Origin: Lewinellaceae bacterium
Lineage (GTDB): Bacteria; Bacteroidota; Bacteroidia; Chitinophagales; Saprospiraceae
Direction of reading: 5' to 3'
DNA: 64,000 nt
NCBI GenBank assembly: GCA_020636005.1
Contig: JACJYR010000006.1
Coordinates: forward strand, 1 to 64,000
The notes beneath the pieces were generated by a model. It had not been told where the DNA came from. It ran no database searches and was given only the letters and a program-made list of their open reading frames with translations. The position numbers and the translations under genes were made by a program. How positions within the stretch are numbered: the first letter of the stretch is position 1; every line of letters begins with the position of its first letter. Positions 18,323 through 26,139 of this stretch are shown piece after piece.

Positions 18323-18354
18323 TTTGACAATTAAAAACAAAAAATCCAACTTTG
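18323..18354 (+). promoter_or_regulatory. Bacteroidota-type promoter of the antirepressor-like gene
   Basis: TTTG at 18323-18326, a 20-bp spacer, then CAACTTTG at 18347-18354 (TAnnTTTG-like, first base off). Transcription would start about 20 bp before the ATG at 18382. Long AT-rich runs flank it. Confidence 0.5.
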
Positions 18355-18381
18355 CATTAGTTTTAACCAAAACCTGTTGAT

Positions 18382-19206
18382 ATGGAACTCCAGATTCTCG
18401 TCAGCAAAAAAGGTACGAAAGTCGTCACGGCTTCTAACCTCCACCTCGCACTTGGCTTGCCCAACAAGCATTACACCATCAACGTAAAACGCTGGTTGAA
18501 CGACGTTTACGAATTCAGGGATGGCATTCGAAAGCCCGAACTCCTGAAAGACTACGCCCGCCGCAACCCCAGGGAGAACGTGATGGAGGACTTTTACCTT
18601 TCCGTAGAACTCGCCAAGCTCATCACCCTCAACTCCAAGAGCAAGGTCAAACAAAAATTTGCCACCTGGCTGCTCAACCTGGAGGATCAGGTGGAAAATG
18701 CAGAACTGCTCACAACCGACCAGGTGCTGGCCGTACTAGAACTGGCTAAGGTGATGGGTCTCGTAAGTTGCCAAACCGCCTGTGAGCATCAGCACCTCGA
18801 AACGTACGAGGAGCGCAACGGCGGCAGCGCTGCCAATTGGTGGAACTTCCGCTCCAGCATTCTCGGCTATTCCACCGAAAAACTCAAAGAAGCCATGCAA
18901 AAGGTAGGCAAGAAAGCTGATGGAAAATCCCAGCGCCAGATGCTGATGCAGGTGGACAAATACGAAATGGTCCGCACTGCGGTGATTGACCTTTTTATGG
19001 CCCTGGGCAAAACGGAGCGCTATGCCAAAAACCTCGGCAACCTCGCCAAGGCCTTCGCACGGGAACTCAATGTGGAAATCTTTGACGACAGGGACACGCC
19101 GCCTGCATTTATCCCCCGCCTGAACCCGGAATTGGTCAACGAAGTGAAAAACCTTCGCAAAGGCCGCTACCTGCAACTTTGGGAGAGCCAGAAAATGGCA
19201 TCTTAA
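18382..19206 (+). CDS. Phage-type AntA/AntB-like antirepressor protein
   Basis: A 274-residue soluble protein. Residues ~1-110 resemble the AntA/AntB antirepressor fold of phage antirepressors (VTASNLHLALGLPNKHYTINVKRWL, FYLSVELAKLITLNSKSKVKQKFATWLLNLE). The C-terminal half (KVGKKADGKSQRQMLMQVDKYEMVRTAVIDLFMALGK is its core, positions about 175-212) is a different helical domain. Phage antirepressors titrate lysogeny repressors. No other phage genes are visible, so this may be a domesticated or orphan copy. The AT-rich upstream DNA and prophage-type domain suggest horizontal origin. Confidence 0.65.
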   Translation: MELQILVSKKGTKVVTASNLHLALGLPNKHYTINVKRWLNDVYEFRDGIRKPELLKDYARRNPRENVMEDFYLSVELAKLITLNSKSKVKQKFATWLLNLEDQVENAELLTTDQVLAVLELAKVMGLVSCQTACEHQHLETYEERNGGSAANWWNFRSSILGYSTEKLKEAMQKVGKKADGKSQRQMLMQVDKYEMVRTAVIDLFMALGKTERYAKNLGNLAKAFARELNVEIFDDRDTPPAFIPRLNPELVNEVKNLRKGRYLQLWESQKMAS

Positions 19207-19282
19207 AACAGTGTGTTTGTGGGTTGAGGTGTTTTTGTGTTTGAGGACTGGTTTCTAATTCTTTTTTGAAAAACGATATAAT

Positions 19283-19380
19283 AAGTAGTAGTTAGAAATG
19301 GTTCGACATCGATTGAAAATGGTTTGACTTTGTTGTCAAATGGTGTAAATTACTGAGGAACAACCATTTACTGACGTGAA
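19283..19380 (+). repeat. Dispersed upstream repeat, copy A
   Basis: Shares with 25139-25231 and 45621-45702 the order of words GAAATGGTTCGACAT, TTGAAAATGGTTTGACTT, TGTTGTCAA and CATTTACTGACGT. It lies ~200 bp before the gene at 19584. Nothing else is recognisable in the gap between 19207 and 19583. Confidence 0.55.
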
Positions 19381-19583
19381 TCTTCGATTTCAGACAACAC
19401 CATTTGTGTTGAATTATTTAACATGCCTGCTTAGCTTAGCTTTTTTGCTGGCTGCCCTAGCAAGAAAATTGAAAAGCGGCGGTGGGGACTTAGTCCTTTC
19501 CGCCGCCTCGTTTTTTTATAAATTTCAAAGATTTTTAAAACCTTGTGCCGCTATAAATCTAATTCCTAACCAACCTACCTGAA

Positions 19584-20042
19584 ATGCAAAACAATTGCCT
19601 ATACCCCATCGCAGATGCTGAAAAATTAGTGCAGGGGTTCACAGGATGTACCCTTTCAAAAGAAGAATGGACCCACGAAGCCCACCTTGTCACCGGCCTG
19701 TTCCTGCTCGCTCAATTCGGGGAAAACGCTATGGACGAAATGCGGGCACACCTGCCCCGCTTCAACGAGTCGGTCGGCGGGGTGAACGACGACCAACATG
19801 GCTACCATGAAACGATGACCTACTTCTGGCTTTGGTTGTTGAAGAAAAAATTTGCCGATGAGAACGGCCAAGTCCATTGGAACCAGGAAAATCTGGACAC
19901 TTTGCTGGCCGACGAAAGTCTGGCCGACCGGAATTGTTGGATACACTATTACACAGAGGAGCGGATGAAATCAGTGGCTGCGAGGAGGGGGTTTCTGAGG
20001 CCGGACAAAATGGATTTCAGAGAGAATCGGTTTATTCATTGA
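19584..20042 (+). CDS. Conserved hypothetical protein with WTHEAHL motif
   Basis: A 152-residue soluble protein without signal peptide or membrane segments. It is rich in His and aromatic residues, with the motif EEWTHEAHLVTGLFLL near the N-terminus, HGYHETMTYFWLWLLKK in the middle and LRPDKMDFRENRF at the end. The spaced histidines suggest a helical, possibly metal-binding fold. I recall similar hypotheticals in many bacteria but know no function. Monocistronic by spacing. Confidence 0.7.
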   Translation: MQNNCLYPIADAEKLVQGFTGCTLSKEEWTHEAHLVTGLFLLAQFGENAMDEMRAHLPRFNESVGGVNDDQHGYHETMTYFWLWLLKKKFADENGQVHWNQENLDTLLADESLADRNCWIHYYTEERMKSVAARRGFLRPDKMDFRENRFIH

Positions 20043-20329
20043 AGCTTTCTACCTTCAAATCCGTCCATGTACATCGGCACCCGCCAACCTGGATTCCACG
20101 AAGATTTCAATATTGTCGAACTGCTGTCGGGGAACCTTTATGACACATCGAGGCCAGAAACCGTCCATCCATCCACTTTTTATTCCCCCTCCACAACGAA
20201 AAACGCCCACCACCTCCTGGATTATCTATTTTTGCTTTTCTCAGTAACTGTGAAAAATAACTTCTCCACTTCGACCATAGAAACGCTGGCAGGAGAAGGT
20301 TGTATGAACGTGAGTTATGGCAATAGTGC

Positions 20330-20515
20330 CTTGCTCTATTGGAGCGAAATCTTTGTAGGACTTAGCATTTGCAGCGTTTTCCGCCCTATGGGGGCGGCAC
20401 CTGAAACAGATAGAGTTCCGATGGAACGAAAACAGGTATCTACAGGACCTCTCTGCAATGATATTAGCCCTACAGACTTGATTATCAACTATATGTTGCA
20501 ATTGCTCATGCTATA
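20330..20515 (-). repeat. Multi-hairpin extragenic repeat of Bacteroidota type
   Basis: A non-coding stretch made of short palindromes linked by conserved-looking spacers: GCTCTATTGGAGC (20333-20345), CGCCC..GGGCG (20382-20396) and GTTCCGATGGAAC (20415-20427), ending in GTTGCAATTGCTCATG-like sequence. Read on the minus strand it contains CTACAAAGATTTCGCTCC, a word I associate from memory with a dispersed repeat in many Bacteroidota genomes. An ORF crossing this stretch on the plus strand (from 20067) is most likely spurious. Confidence 0.6.
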
Positions 20516-20572
20516 AAAAAAAATGACCGCGCAACGGTTCACCAGTTAATCGAATCATTTAATCAAATCAAC

Positions 20573-20986
20573 ATGAAAAAAGTCTTTCTTTTCCTACTCG
20601 TCCTTGCAGTCATCGGCGTCGGCGTCGGTTGGATGATGTACAACAAGCCGCACGAAAACATGGAGAATGCCAAAGCAGACATGCAAGCAGATGCCAAGGC
20701 TTTGTTCGCTGCTTTTTCCAACGACGAAGCTGGTGCCAACGAAAAATACCTCAATAAAATAGTTGCCGTAAGCGGTACGGTAGCCGACGCCTCGAAAGAC
20801 GAAGGCGGCAACACCAGCGTCATGCTGGAAAGCGAGGACATGATGTTCGGTGTGAAGTGCGAACTCGACCCCCTTTCCGCACACAAGCGCACGGAATTTC
20901 AAAAAGGGGAACAAGTAACGATGAAGTGTATCTGCACAGGATACCTCAGCGATGTGGTGATGGTCCGGTGCGTGGAGACAAAATAA
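20573..20986 (+). CDS. OB-fold (tRNA_anti-like) membrane-anchored protein
   Basis: A 137-residue protein. A single N-terminal hydrophobic helix (KVFLFLLVLAVIGVGVGWMMY) without lipobox cysteine anchors it to the inner membrane or serves as an uncleaved signal. The rest matches the tRNA_anti-like OB-fold family of Bacteroidota: ALFAAFSNDEAGANEKYLNK, VAVSGTVADAS, VMLESEDMMFGVKCELD, VTMKCICTGYLSDVVMV. The molecular role is unknown. Convergent with radA, 18 bp between stops. Confidence 0.82.
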   Translation: MKKVFLFLLVLAVIGVGVGWMMYNKPHENMENAKADMQADAKALFAAFSNDEAGANEKYLNKIVAVSGTVADASKDEGGNTSVMLESEDMMFGVKCELDPLSAHKRTEFQKGEQVTMKCICTGYLSDVVMVRCVETK

Positions 20987-21004
20987 TCAGGGCAACGGTG
21001 CCAG

Positions 21005-22384
21005 TTACTCGAAAAGCGCACGGTACAGCTCTTCAATTTTTCCTATCGTCTTCACTTCGATGTTGTATTTTTTGGTGTCAAGCCCTTTGGTATTGTATTT
21101 TGAAATATAGATTTGCTTGAAACCAAGCCGGTCTGCTTCCTGGATGCGCTGATCGATACGGTTGACGGAACGGATTTCGCCGCTCAAACCAACCTCGCCG
21201 GCAAAGCAGATATGGTTGGGAACTGCCACATCCTGCAACGACGAGATAAGCGCCGATACAATGGCCAGGTCAATGGCCGGATCGTCCACCCGGATGCCGC
21301 CGGCGAGGTTCAGGAACACGTCATTTTGCGCAAATGGAAAACCACCCCTTTTCTCCAACACTGCCATCAACATGCTCAGGCGGCGCAGGTCGAACCCGGT
21401 GGCTGTTCGTTGAGGGGTACCAAAAACGGCAGTGCTCACCAGTGCCTGTGTTTCGATGAGCATGGGGCGCAACCCTTCGATGGTGGCTGCCACCGTGCTG
21501 CCACTCAGTTCCTCGTCCGTTTGCGAAAGCAGCAGTTCGGAAGGGTTCGAAACTTCCCGCAGTCCATCGGATTGCATTTCATAAATACCCAGTTCATCCG
21601 TTGAGCCAAAGCGGTTCTTGAGTGTGCGAAGAATGCGGTAGGTGTAGTTGCGGTCTCCCTCAAATTGCAGGACAGCATCCACAATATGCTCCAGCAGCTT
21701 CGGGCCGGCAATAGAGCCGTCCTTGGTGATATGGCCTATCAGGAAGACCGGGATATTGGTCTCTTTGGCAAAGCGCTGCAACTCACCCGCACATTCCCTC
21801 ACCTGCGAAATGCTGCCCGGCGTGCTTTCAATGTGCGGGGAAGACAGGGTCTGTATGGAGTCGATAATGACCAGATCGGGTTCCAGGTTGACGGCGTGGG
21901 TCAGTATTTTAGAGGTGTTCGTTTCAGTCAGCAAAAAACAATTGGATTGAAGGTTGCCTAGCCGGTCGGCCCGCATTTTTATCTGCTCTTCGCTTTCTTC
22001 CCCGCTCACGTAAAGGATTTTTGCCTTCACCCGAAGCGCTACCTGAAGCATCAATGTGGATTTCCCGATGCCCGGCTGGCCGCCGATAAGTATCAAAGAA
22101 CCGCTCACGATGCCACCTCCCAATACCCTGTTCAGTTCACCGTCGGGCGTGATGAGGCGGCGGGTGGTGCCGGTTTGCACATCTGGCAGGGCGATAGGCT
22201 TGGGGTCGCGGACGGCACCATTACTGCCCTTCCAGAGCCGGCTGCGTTCTTCGGGGGCTGTTTCATGCTGAATGACCTCCTCCACGATGGTATTCCACTC
22301 GCCACACGACGAGCAGCGGCCCATCCATTTCGGAGAACTGACCCCACAATTGGAGCAAACAAAGATTTTTTTGATTTTTGACAA
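21005..22384 (-). CDS. radA: DNA repair protein RadA/Sms
   Basis: A 459-residue RecA-like helicase that processes recombination intermediates by driving branch migration. Domains in order: a four-Cys zinc finger (C10, C13, C24, C27), RecA-fold ATPase with Walker A GGQPGIGKST, the RadA-specific KNRFG motif and a C-terminal Lon-protease-like domain (GGIRVDDPAIDLAIVSALISS, FAGEVGLSGEIRSV). The family N-terminus begins at a TTG codon at 22384; no in-frame ATG precedes it, and the A/T homopolymers just upstream would be the place to check for a sequencing frameshift. Confidence 0.96.
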   Translation of the reverse strand: MSKIKKIFVCSNCGVSSPKWMGRCSSCGEWNTIVEEVIQHETAPEERSRLWKGSNGAVRDPKPIALPDVQTGTTRRLITPDGELNRVLGGGIVSGSLILIGGQPGIGKSTLMLQVALRVKAKILYVSGEESEEQIKMRADRLGNLQSNCFLLTETNTSKILTHAVNLEPDLVIIDSIQTLSSPHIESTPGSISQVRECAGELQRFAKETNIPVFLIGHITKDGSIAGPKLLEHIVDAVLQFEGDRNYTYRILRTLKNRFGSTDELGIYEMQSDGLREVSNPSELLLSQTDEELSGSTVAATIEGLRPMLIETQALVSTAVFGTPQRTATGFDLRRLSMLMAVLEKRGGFPFAQNDVFLNLAGGIRVDDPAIDLAIVSALISSLQDVAVPNHICFAGEVGLSGEIRSVNRIDQRIQEADRLGFKQIYISKYNTKGLDTKKYNIEVKTIGKIEELYRALFE

Positions 22385-22548
22385 GGAAAAATTTTTTTTG
22401 TGTGAAATTTTTTAGTTCTTGCAGCGTCCATTCGAATCATCGGCAAGGTACTGTTATCAAAATTAAGAAATACGCTTCTGGGAACTTGCCGAACTTATTT
22501 CTGAAAAAACTTTTTTTTGAGTTGTTTTAATAAGTTAAGACTGTTAAC

Positions 22549-22556
22549 TAACTTTG
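22549..22556 (+). promoter_or_regulatory. -7 element driving a candidate small RNA
   Basis: TAACTTTG is an exact TAnnTTTG -7 match. TTG/TTTG triplets occur ~24-29 bp upstream, slightly farther than ideal. No coding gene begins downstream on this strand before the strong terminator at 22731. Confidence 0.45.
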
Positions 22557-22562
22557 CCTTTA

Positions 22563-22760
22563 ATTAAATAAATTTCTAATTGTTTTTTTGAGACTAGTGA
22601 CCAGAAAGTAGTTCTGCAGTCTTTAGCTTAGTTCTTTATAATTCTAAGGATTATTCAGCATTAATTAAATAAGGCAATTGCCTTTTATACGATATATGTA
22701 GATTGTTTTCATTTGGTTTTTTGGGGTTATACAGGGTGCAACTTAGTTGTTACCCTGTTT
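22563..22760 (+). ncRNA. Candidate small non-coding RNA (~200 nt)
   Basis: An AT-rich, gene-free interval between radA and a lipoprotein gene carries an orderly transcription unit: a -7 box, ~200 nt, then a strong intrinsic terminator. Internal pairing includes GACT..AGTC enclosing AGAA..TTCT near 22594-22623 and the perfect palindrome GGCAATTGCC near 22670-22685; TTAATTAAATAA occurs at both ends of the unit. No ORF of note lies in it. Size would suit a 6S-like or regulatory RNA, but I could not fit it to the 6S fold, so identity is open. Confidence 0.45.
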
Positions 22761-22767
22761 TTTTTTT
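22731..22767 (+). terminator. Strong intrinsic terminator
   Basis: ACAGGGT-g-CAAC-tta-GTTG-tt-ACCCTGT followed by about ten T on the plus strand. The T-run reaches the stop codon of the convergent lipoprotein gene. On the minus strand no T-run follows the stem, so it terminates plus-strand transcription from the candidate RNA. Confidence 0.85.
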
Positions 22768-23272
22768 ATTTTCCGGCTTCGAACTCTTTAATGATTTCTT
22801 CCTCGCTTTTCCCCAGGTTTTTCAGCAAAAACGCTGTGTCGTCTGCAAAGTCATCGTTCGGGTATTTTTGAAGGAATTCTTCATATACGGCCTTGGCTGC
22901 TGCTGTATTCTTCAGGTCATTGTCCAAGGTAAACCCTTTCATGAACATCGCTTTGGAGGCCTCCGGCGCATCCGGGTAGGATTTCATAATCGTTTCATAA
23001 ATAGTTATCGCCTTGTCAAATTGCTGGTTCAGCCTTGCCAGTTCGGCTGCCTTTGAAAGGTAGTGGGCGCTCTGTTTATCGCCCGGAAATGCCTTGGCAA
23101 AATCTTCATATTGACCCATCAATTGCGTAAACAGGGCCGTCTGTGCTTTTGGGTCGTCCCCGATCTGTTTTTCCAGTTCCTGGATGCCAGCCTGCATTTT
23201 TTCCCGGTCAGGGCCTGACTGGCAGGCAGAAAAAAGGAAGGCTATCAGTAACAAAATGGATACAGCTTTCAT
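22766..23272 (-). CDS. TPR-containing lipoprotein
   Basis: About 168 residues from the ATG at 23272, chosen because MKAVSILLLIAFLFSAC is a canonical lipoprotein signal with the lipobox FSAC; the longer open frame upstream runs into the promoter of the divergent gene. The mature part has TPR/YfgM-like helical repeats (FTQLMGQYEDFAKAFPGDK, SAHYLSKAAELARLNQQFDKA, AAKAVYEEFLQKYPNDDFADDTAFLLKNLG). Such envelope TPR lipoproteins are assembly or scaffold factors. Divergent from the Sua5-type gene with a ~90-bp shared promoter region. Confidence 0.8.
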   Translation of the reverse strand: MKAVSILLLIAFLFSACQSGPDREKMQAGIQELEKQIGDDPKAQTALFTQLMGQYEDFAKAFPGDKQSAHYLSKAAELARLNQQFDKAITIYETIMKSYPDAPEASKAMFMKGFTLDNDLKNTAAAKAVYEEFLQKYPNDDFADDTAFLLKNLGKSEEEIIKEFEAGK

Positions 23273-23311
23273 TGTTTTATTGTTTTTTGTGGCGAATATA
23301 GGCCAATTCCC

Positions 23312-23341
23312 TTTGCGGCCTGAATCATTTTCCAACCTTTG
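23312..23341 (+). promoter_or_regulatory. Promoter of the Sua5-type gene
   Basis: TTTG at 23312-23315, an 18-bp spacer, then AACCTTTG at 23334-23341, close to the Bacteroidota TTTG/TAnnTTTG layout. The predicted start of transcription is ~15 bp before the ATG at 23364. Confidence 0.45.
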
Positions 23342-23363
23342 CAAAAGATTAAATTTCTGCAAA

Positions 23364-23987
23364 ATGTACCTACCTATTCACCCGGAAAACCCCGAACCGA
23401 AGAAAGTTGAACAGGTTGCCCAAATCCTCCACGACGGCGGCATCATCATCTACCCGACCGGGGGGGTGTACGGCGTGGGTTGCGACATCCTCAACCAAAA
23501 AGCAGTGGAACGGGTGTGCAGGCTGCGAAGGCTTGATCCCGAACGGGCCATGCTGTCTTTTATCTGCAAGGATATCAGCCAGATAGCCGGTTATGCCTGG
23601 CAGATGGACAACGAAGTGTTCAAATTGCTTAAAAACAACCTACCCGGCCCCTTTACCTTTATCTTAAAATCTAACAACACGGTACCCAGGCTCTTCAAAA
23701 ACAGAAAACGAACCATTGGCGTCAGGATTCCCGACAGCAAAATTGCCCTGGCCATCGTGGAGCAGTTGGGCAGGCCTATTCTCTCGGCATCCCTCTTAAA
23801 AGAGTCGGAAGACGAAGCAGATGACGAATACTTTACCGATGCAAGCCTTATTTTTGAGAAATACGGAAACCAGGTGGACCTGGTCATTGATGGAGGCCCC
23901 GGCGGCCTTGTGCCTACTACCCTGGTAGATTGCTCGAAAACGGAATTCGAAGTAATCAGGGAGGGAGCAGGGGTTATAGTGTGGTAA
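23364..23987 (+). CDS. Sua5/YciO/YrdC-type protein (threonylcarbamoyladenosine-related)
   Basis: About 207 residues from the ATG at 23364; the frame stays open further upstream but that part lies antisense in the lipoprotein gene and is not family-like. Features of YrdC-fold enzymes: GGIIIYPTGGVYGVGCDILN, a nucleotide-binding KRTIGVRIPD, and LVIDGGPGGLVPTTLVD. YrdC/Sua5 proteins make threonylcarbamoyl-AMP for t6A37 in tRNA; YciO relatives lack a proven role. The short length without a Sua5 C-terminal domain fits the YciO/YrdC subgroup. Confidence 0.88.
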   Translation: MYLPIHPENPEPKKVEQVAQILHDGGIIIYPTGGVYGVGCDILNQKAVERVCRLRRLDPERAMLSFICKDISQIAGYAWQMDNEVFKLLKNNLPGPFTFILKSNNTVPRLFKNRKRTIGVRIPDSKIALAIVEQLGRPILSASLLKESEDEADDEYFTDASLIFEKYGNQVDLVIDGGPGGLVPTTLVDCSKTEFEVIREGAGVIVW

Positions 23988-24072
23988 AGTTTTAATTACA
24001 TGTACCAATGGGGAAAGCCTAAATTCCGGCTTGTGCATCACTAAGGGTTTCCCCGGAAAGAGGCCCGCTGGG

Positions 24073-24741
24073 CTACCCCCAGGAATTTTCATACCCATCC
24101 TCCAGATTAAGGAAAATCTTTACCAGGCCCGCCGTGTTTTTCACGTTCAGTTTTTTGATAAGGTTGCGCCGGTGGGTTTCTACAGTGCGTGGACTGATGT
24201 AAAGCTTGGAGGCAATTTCTTTGTTGGTCATTTCCCCTGCGATGTATTTTAGTATTTCCCATTCCCTGTCCGTAACGGCCAGTTGCGCCTGCTTTTTTTG
24301 GGCGGGGCTTTTATCGCCGCTTTCCAGGCGGGCAAACAACTTCGACGAGATTTCTTTTGCAAAATAGCTGCAACCAGTTGAAACCGTCTTGATGGCCAAT
24401 ACCAGCTCTTCCACCGGGGAATCTTTCAGGATGTAACCCTTCACCCCGGCTTTCACCATTTCAATCACTGTTTCCTCGTCTTCAAAAGATGAAAGGGCCA
24501 GGATTTGGGCGCTTGGGCTTTCGTGGATAATCTGGCGGGTAGCTTCTATGCCATTCAATTCCGGCAGCCGGATGTCCATTAATATCACATCGGGGGCCAG
24601 GATACGGGAAAGCCTGACAGCTTCAAGGCCATCACTGGCCTCTCCGGCTATTTCGAAGCCTGCCTCCTTCCCCAGTAAATTTGAAATAGCTGTACGGAAC
24701 ATTTGGTGATCATCCCCGATCAAGATGCGGATATTGCTCAT
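24073..24741 (-). CDS. NarL/FixJ-family response regulator
   Basis: A 222-residue response regulator. The receiver domain (about 4-120) has acidic DDHQ, phosphoacceptor Asp in VILMDIRLPELNGIEA, switch residues in ILALSSFEDEE and the lysine in YILKDSPVEEL. The C-terminal LuxR-type HTH (about 150-215) contains LTDREWEILKYIAGEMTNK and SPRTVETHRRNLIKKLNV. It should bind DNA when phosphorylated. No histidine kinase is adjacent, so the partner is encoded elsewhere. Upstream ~500 bp contain no gene. Confidence 0.93.
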   Translation of the reverse strand: MSNIRILIGDDHQMFRTAISNLLGKEAGFEIAGEASDGLEAVRLSRILAPDVILMDIRLPELNGIEATRQIIHESPSAQILALSSFEDEETVIEMVKAGVKGYILKDSPVEELVLAIKTVSTGCSYFAKEISSKLFARLESGDKSPAQKKQAQLAVTDREWEILKYIAGEMTNKEIASKLYISPRTVETHRRNLIKKLNVKNTAGLVKIFLNLEDGYENSWG

Positions 24742-25138
24742 AGCATTCTGTTTTGGTCAGACTCATTAACACAGTAATCCATTGGACGCAACCAGTAGGC
24801 TGAGAGAATTTCAGCTTGCCATTGATTCCATGGTTGTTTTTTTGTTCCAAAAATGTGCGTGAGGCCAAACGGCAACAGGGAATTGTTGATCTTTACGGCG
24901 TAATCCGTATTTGTTCAACATTGCGGGGGGCGCAAAAAAATGGAGGAGAGGGGACAAAGCCTGAGCAGCGTTAAGGGATAATTGTTGGATGCCCTCATCT
25001 CTTTCCGGTCTTTCTGTTGAGGGCCAAAGGTATCACATTCTTTGGTGAAACCAAAAAATGCTTGCGTACAGAATGTTGTCCACCATCATTTGCCAGGTTC
25101 CTGGTTCCTTGTTTTAACCAGTGTCAGAAATTGAGTTT
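24742..25138. other. Gene-free interval upstream of the response regulator
   Basis: I see no credible gene here. The stretch presumably holds the minus-strand promoter of the response regulator and runs into repeat copy B. Two G-rich runs occur but no clear hairpin or known riboswitch. Confidence 0.5.
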
Positions 25139-25231
25139 TAGTTTGAAATAGTCCGACATGGTTTGAAATCGGTTTGGCTCTGTTGTCAACTGCGGAAATG
25201 GCTGAAGTCAAACATTTTTACTGACGTATAA
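25139..25231 (+). repeat. Dispersed upstream repeat, copy B
   Basis: Contains GTTTGAAATAGTCCGACATG, TTTGAAATCGGTTTGGCT, TGTTGTCAAC and ATTTTTACTGACGTAT in the same order as copy A. It ends ~20 bp before the aroE start codon, so it must contain or overlap the aroE promoter and leader. Confidence 0.6.
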
Positions 25232-25250
25232 AAATCAAGCCTACCCACTT

Positions 25251-26009
25251 ATGAAACAATTTGGCCTCATAGGCTACCCTTTGGCCCACTCTTTTTCAAA
25301 AAAATATTTCACGCAAAAATTTGAACAAGAAGGCATTGAGGGATGCAGCTACGATTTGTTCCCGCTGGAGCATATCGCGGCATTTCCGGCACTGCTGGAA
25401 AGCAATCCCCACCTCAGCGGGTTGAACGTGACCATTCCCCATAAACAGGCCATCATGCCATTTCTGGACAGGCTGGACGAAACAGCCGCTGCGGTAGGTG
25501 CGGTCAACACCATCAAAATAGCGAATGGAAAACTGACAGGTTACAACACCGATGTGCATGGTTTTGAAAAATCGCTGCTGAAATGCGTGGAAAAGGCCGG
25601 ACTGAAAGAAGCGGAACTGAAGGCCATCGTACTGGGTTCCGGCGGTGCCTCGAAGGCTGTCGTCTTTGTTTTAAAAAAACATCGAATCCCATTTCAAATC
25701 GTGTCCAGGCAAGCAAAATATGGAACCTTAACTTATCCCGATTTGGATAATACCACCTTTTCTTCTTTTTCGCTGGTTGTCAATACCACCCCCTTGGGCA
25801 TGGCACCAAAAAATGAAACCTGCCCTCCCCTGCCCTATCGGTTTGCCCATCAGGGCCAATTATTTTTCGATTTGGTGTACAATCCTGAGAAGACCCTGTT
25901 TTTGGCCAGGGCAGCGGCAAAGGGTGCCTTTATCTGCAACGGCCTGCAAATGCTGCATTTACAGGCGGAAAAAGCTTGGGAAATTTGGAAGGAAGAGCAA
26001 ATGGGGTGA
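25251..26009 (+). CDS. aroE: Shikimate dehydrogenase (NADP+)
   Basis: A 252-residue AroE that reduces 3-dehydroshikimate to shikimate in the aromatic pathway. Substrate domain motifs: GYPLAHSFSKKYF (shikimate-binding Ser), LNVTIPHKQAIMPFLD with the catalytic Lys, and AVGAVNTI. The NADP Rossmann region has LGSGGASKAVVF, VNTTPLGM and the C-terminal NGLQMLHLQAEKAWEIW. Length is typical of bacterial AroE. The ATG at 25251 is directly preceded by the dispersed repeat. Confidence 0.96.
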   Translation: MKQFGLIGYPLAHSFSKKYFTQKFEQEGIEGCSYDLFPLEHIAAFPALLESNPHLSGLNVTIPHKQAIMPFLDRLDETAAAVGAVNTIKIANGKLTGYNTDVHGFEKSLLKCVEKAGLKEAELKAIVLGSGGASKAVVFVLKKHRIPFQIVSRQAKYGTLTYPDLDNTTFSSFSLVVNTTPLGMAPKNETCPPLPYRFAHQGQLFFDLVYNPEKTLFLARAAAKGAFICNGLQMLHLQAEKAWEIWKEEQMG

Positions 26010-26139
26010 TTGAATGTTGTTTTGCTGGCGTTAACTCCTTTTCATCTTCGCAAGCAATAGATAAGGGTTTATAAGATTGAAATCAACTTTTATCAACCTC
26101 ATAAACCCTCATCAAGCTTTTCGTGATTGCGCTGGCAGG

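Noticed and set aside
20067..20516. Open frame of 149 codons crossing the hairpin array
   Set aside because: Composition is not protein-like, and its second half lies within the structured repeat.
22563..22760. Assignment of the candidate RNA as 6S RNA
   Set aside because: The size is suitable, but I could not place the long closing stem and central bubble of 6S RNA, so the specific name was not used.
24800..24805. CTGAGA motif resembling a thiamine (TPP) riboswitch
   Set aside because: The second conserved half of the riboswitch is not visible, no thiamine gene follows, and the strand does not match a downstream gene.
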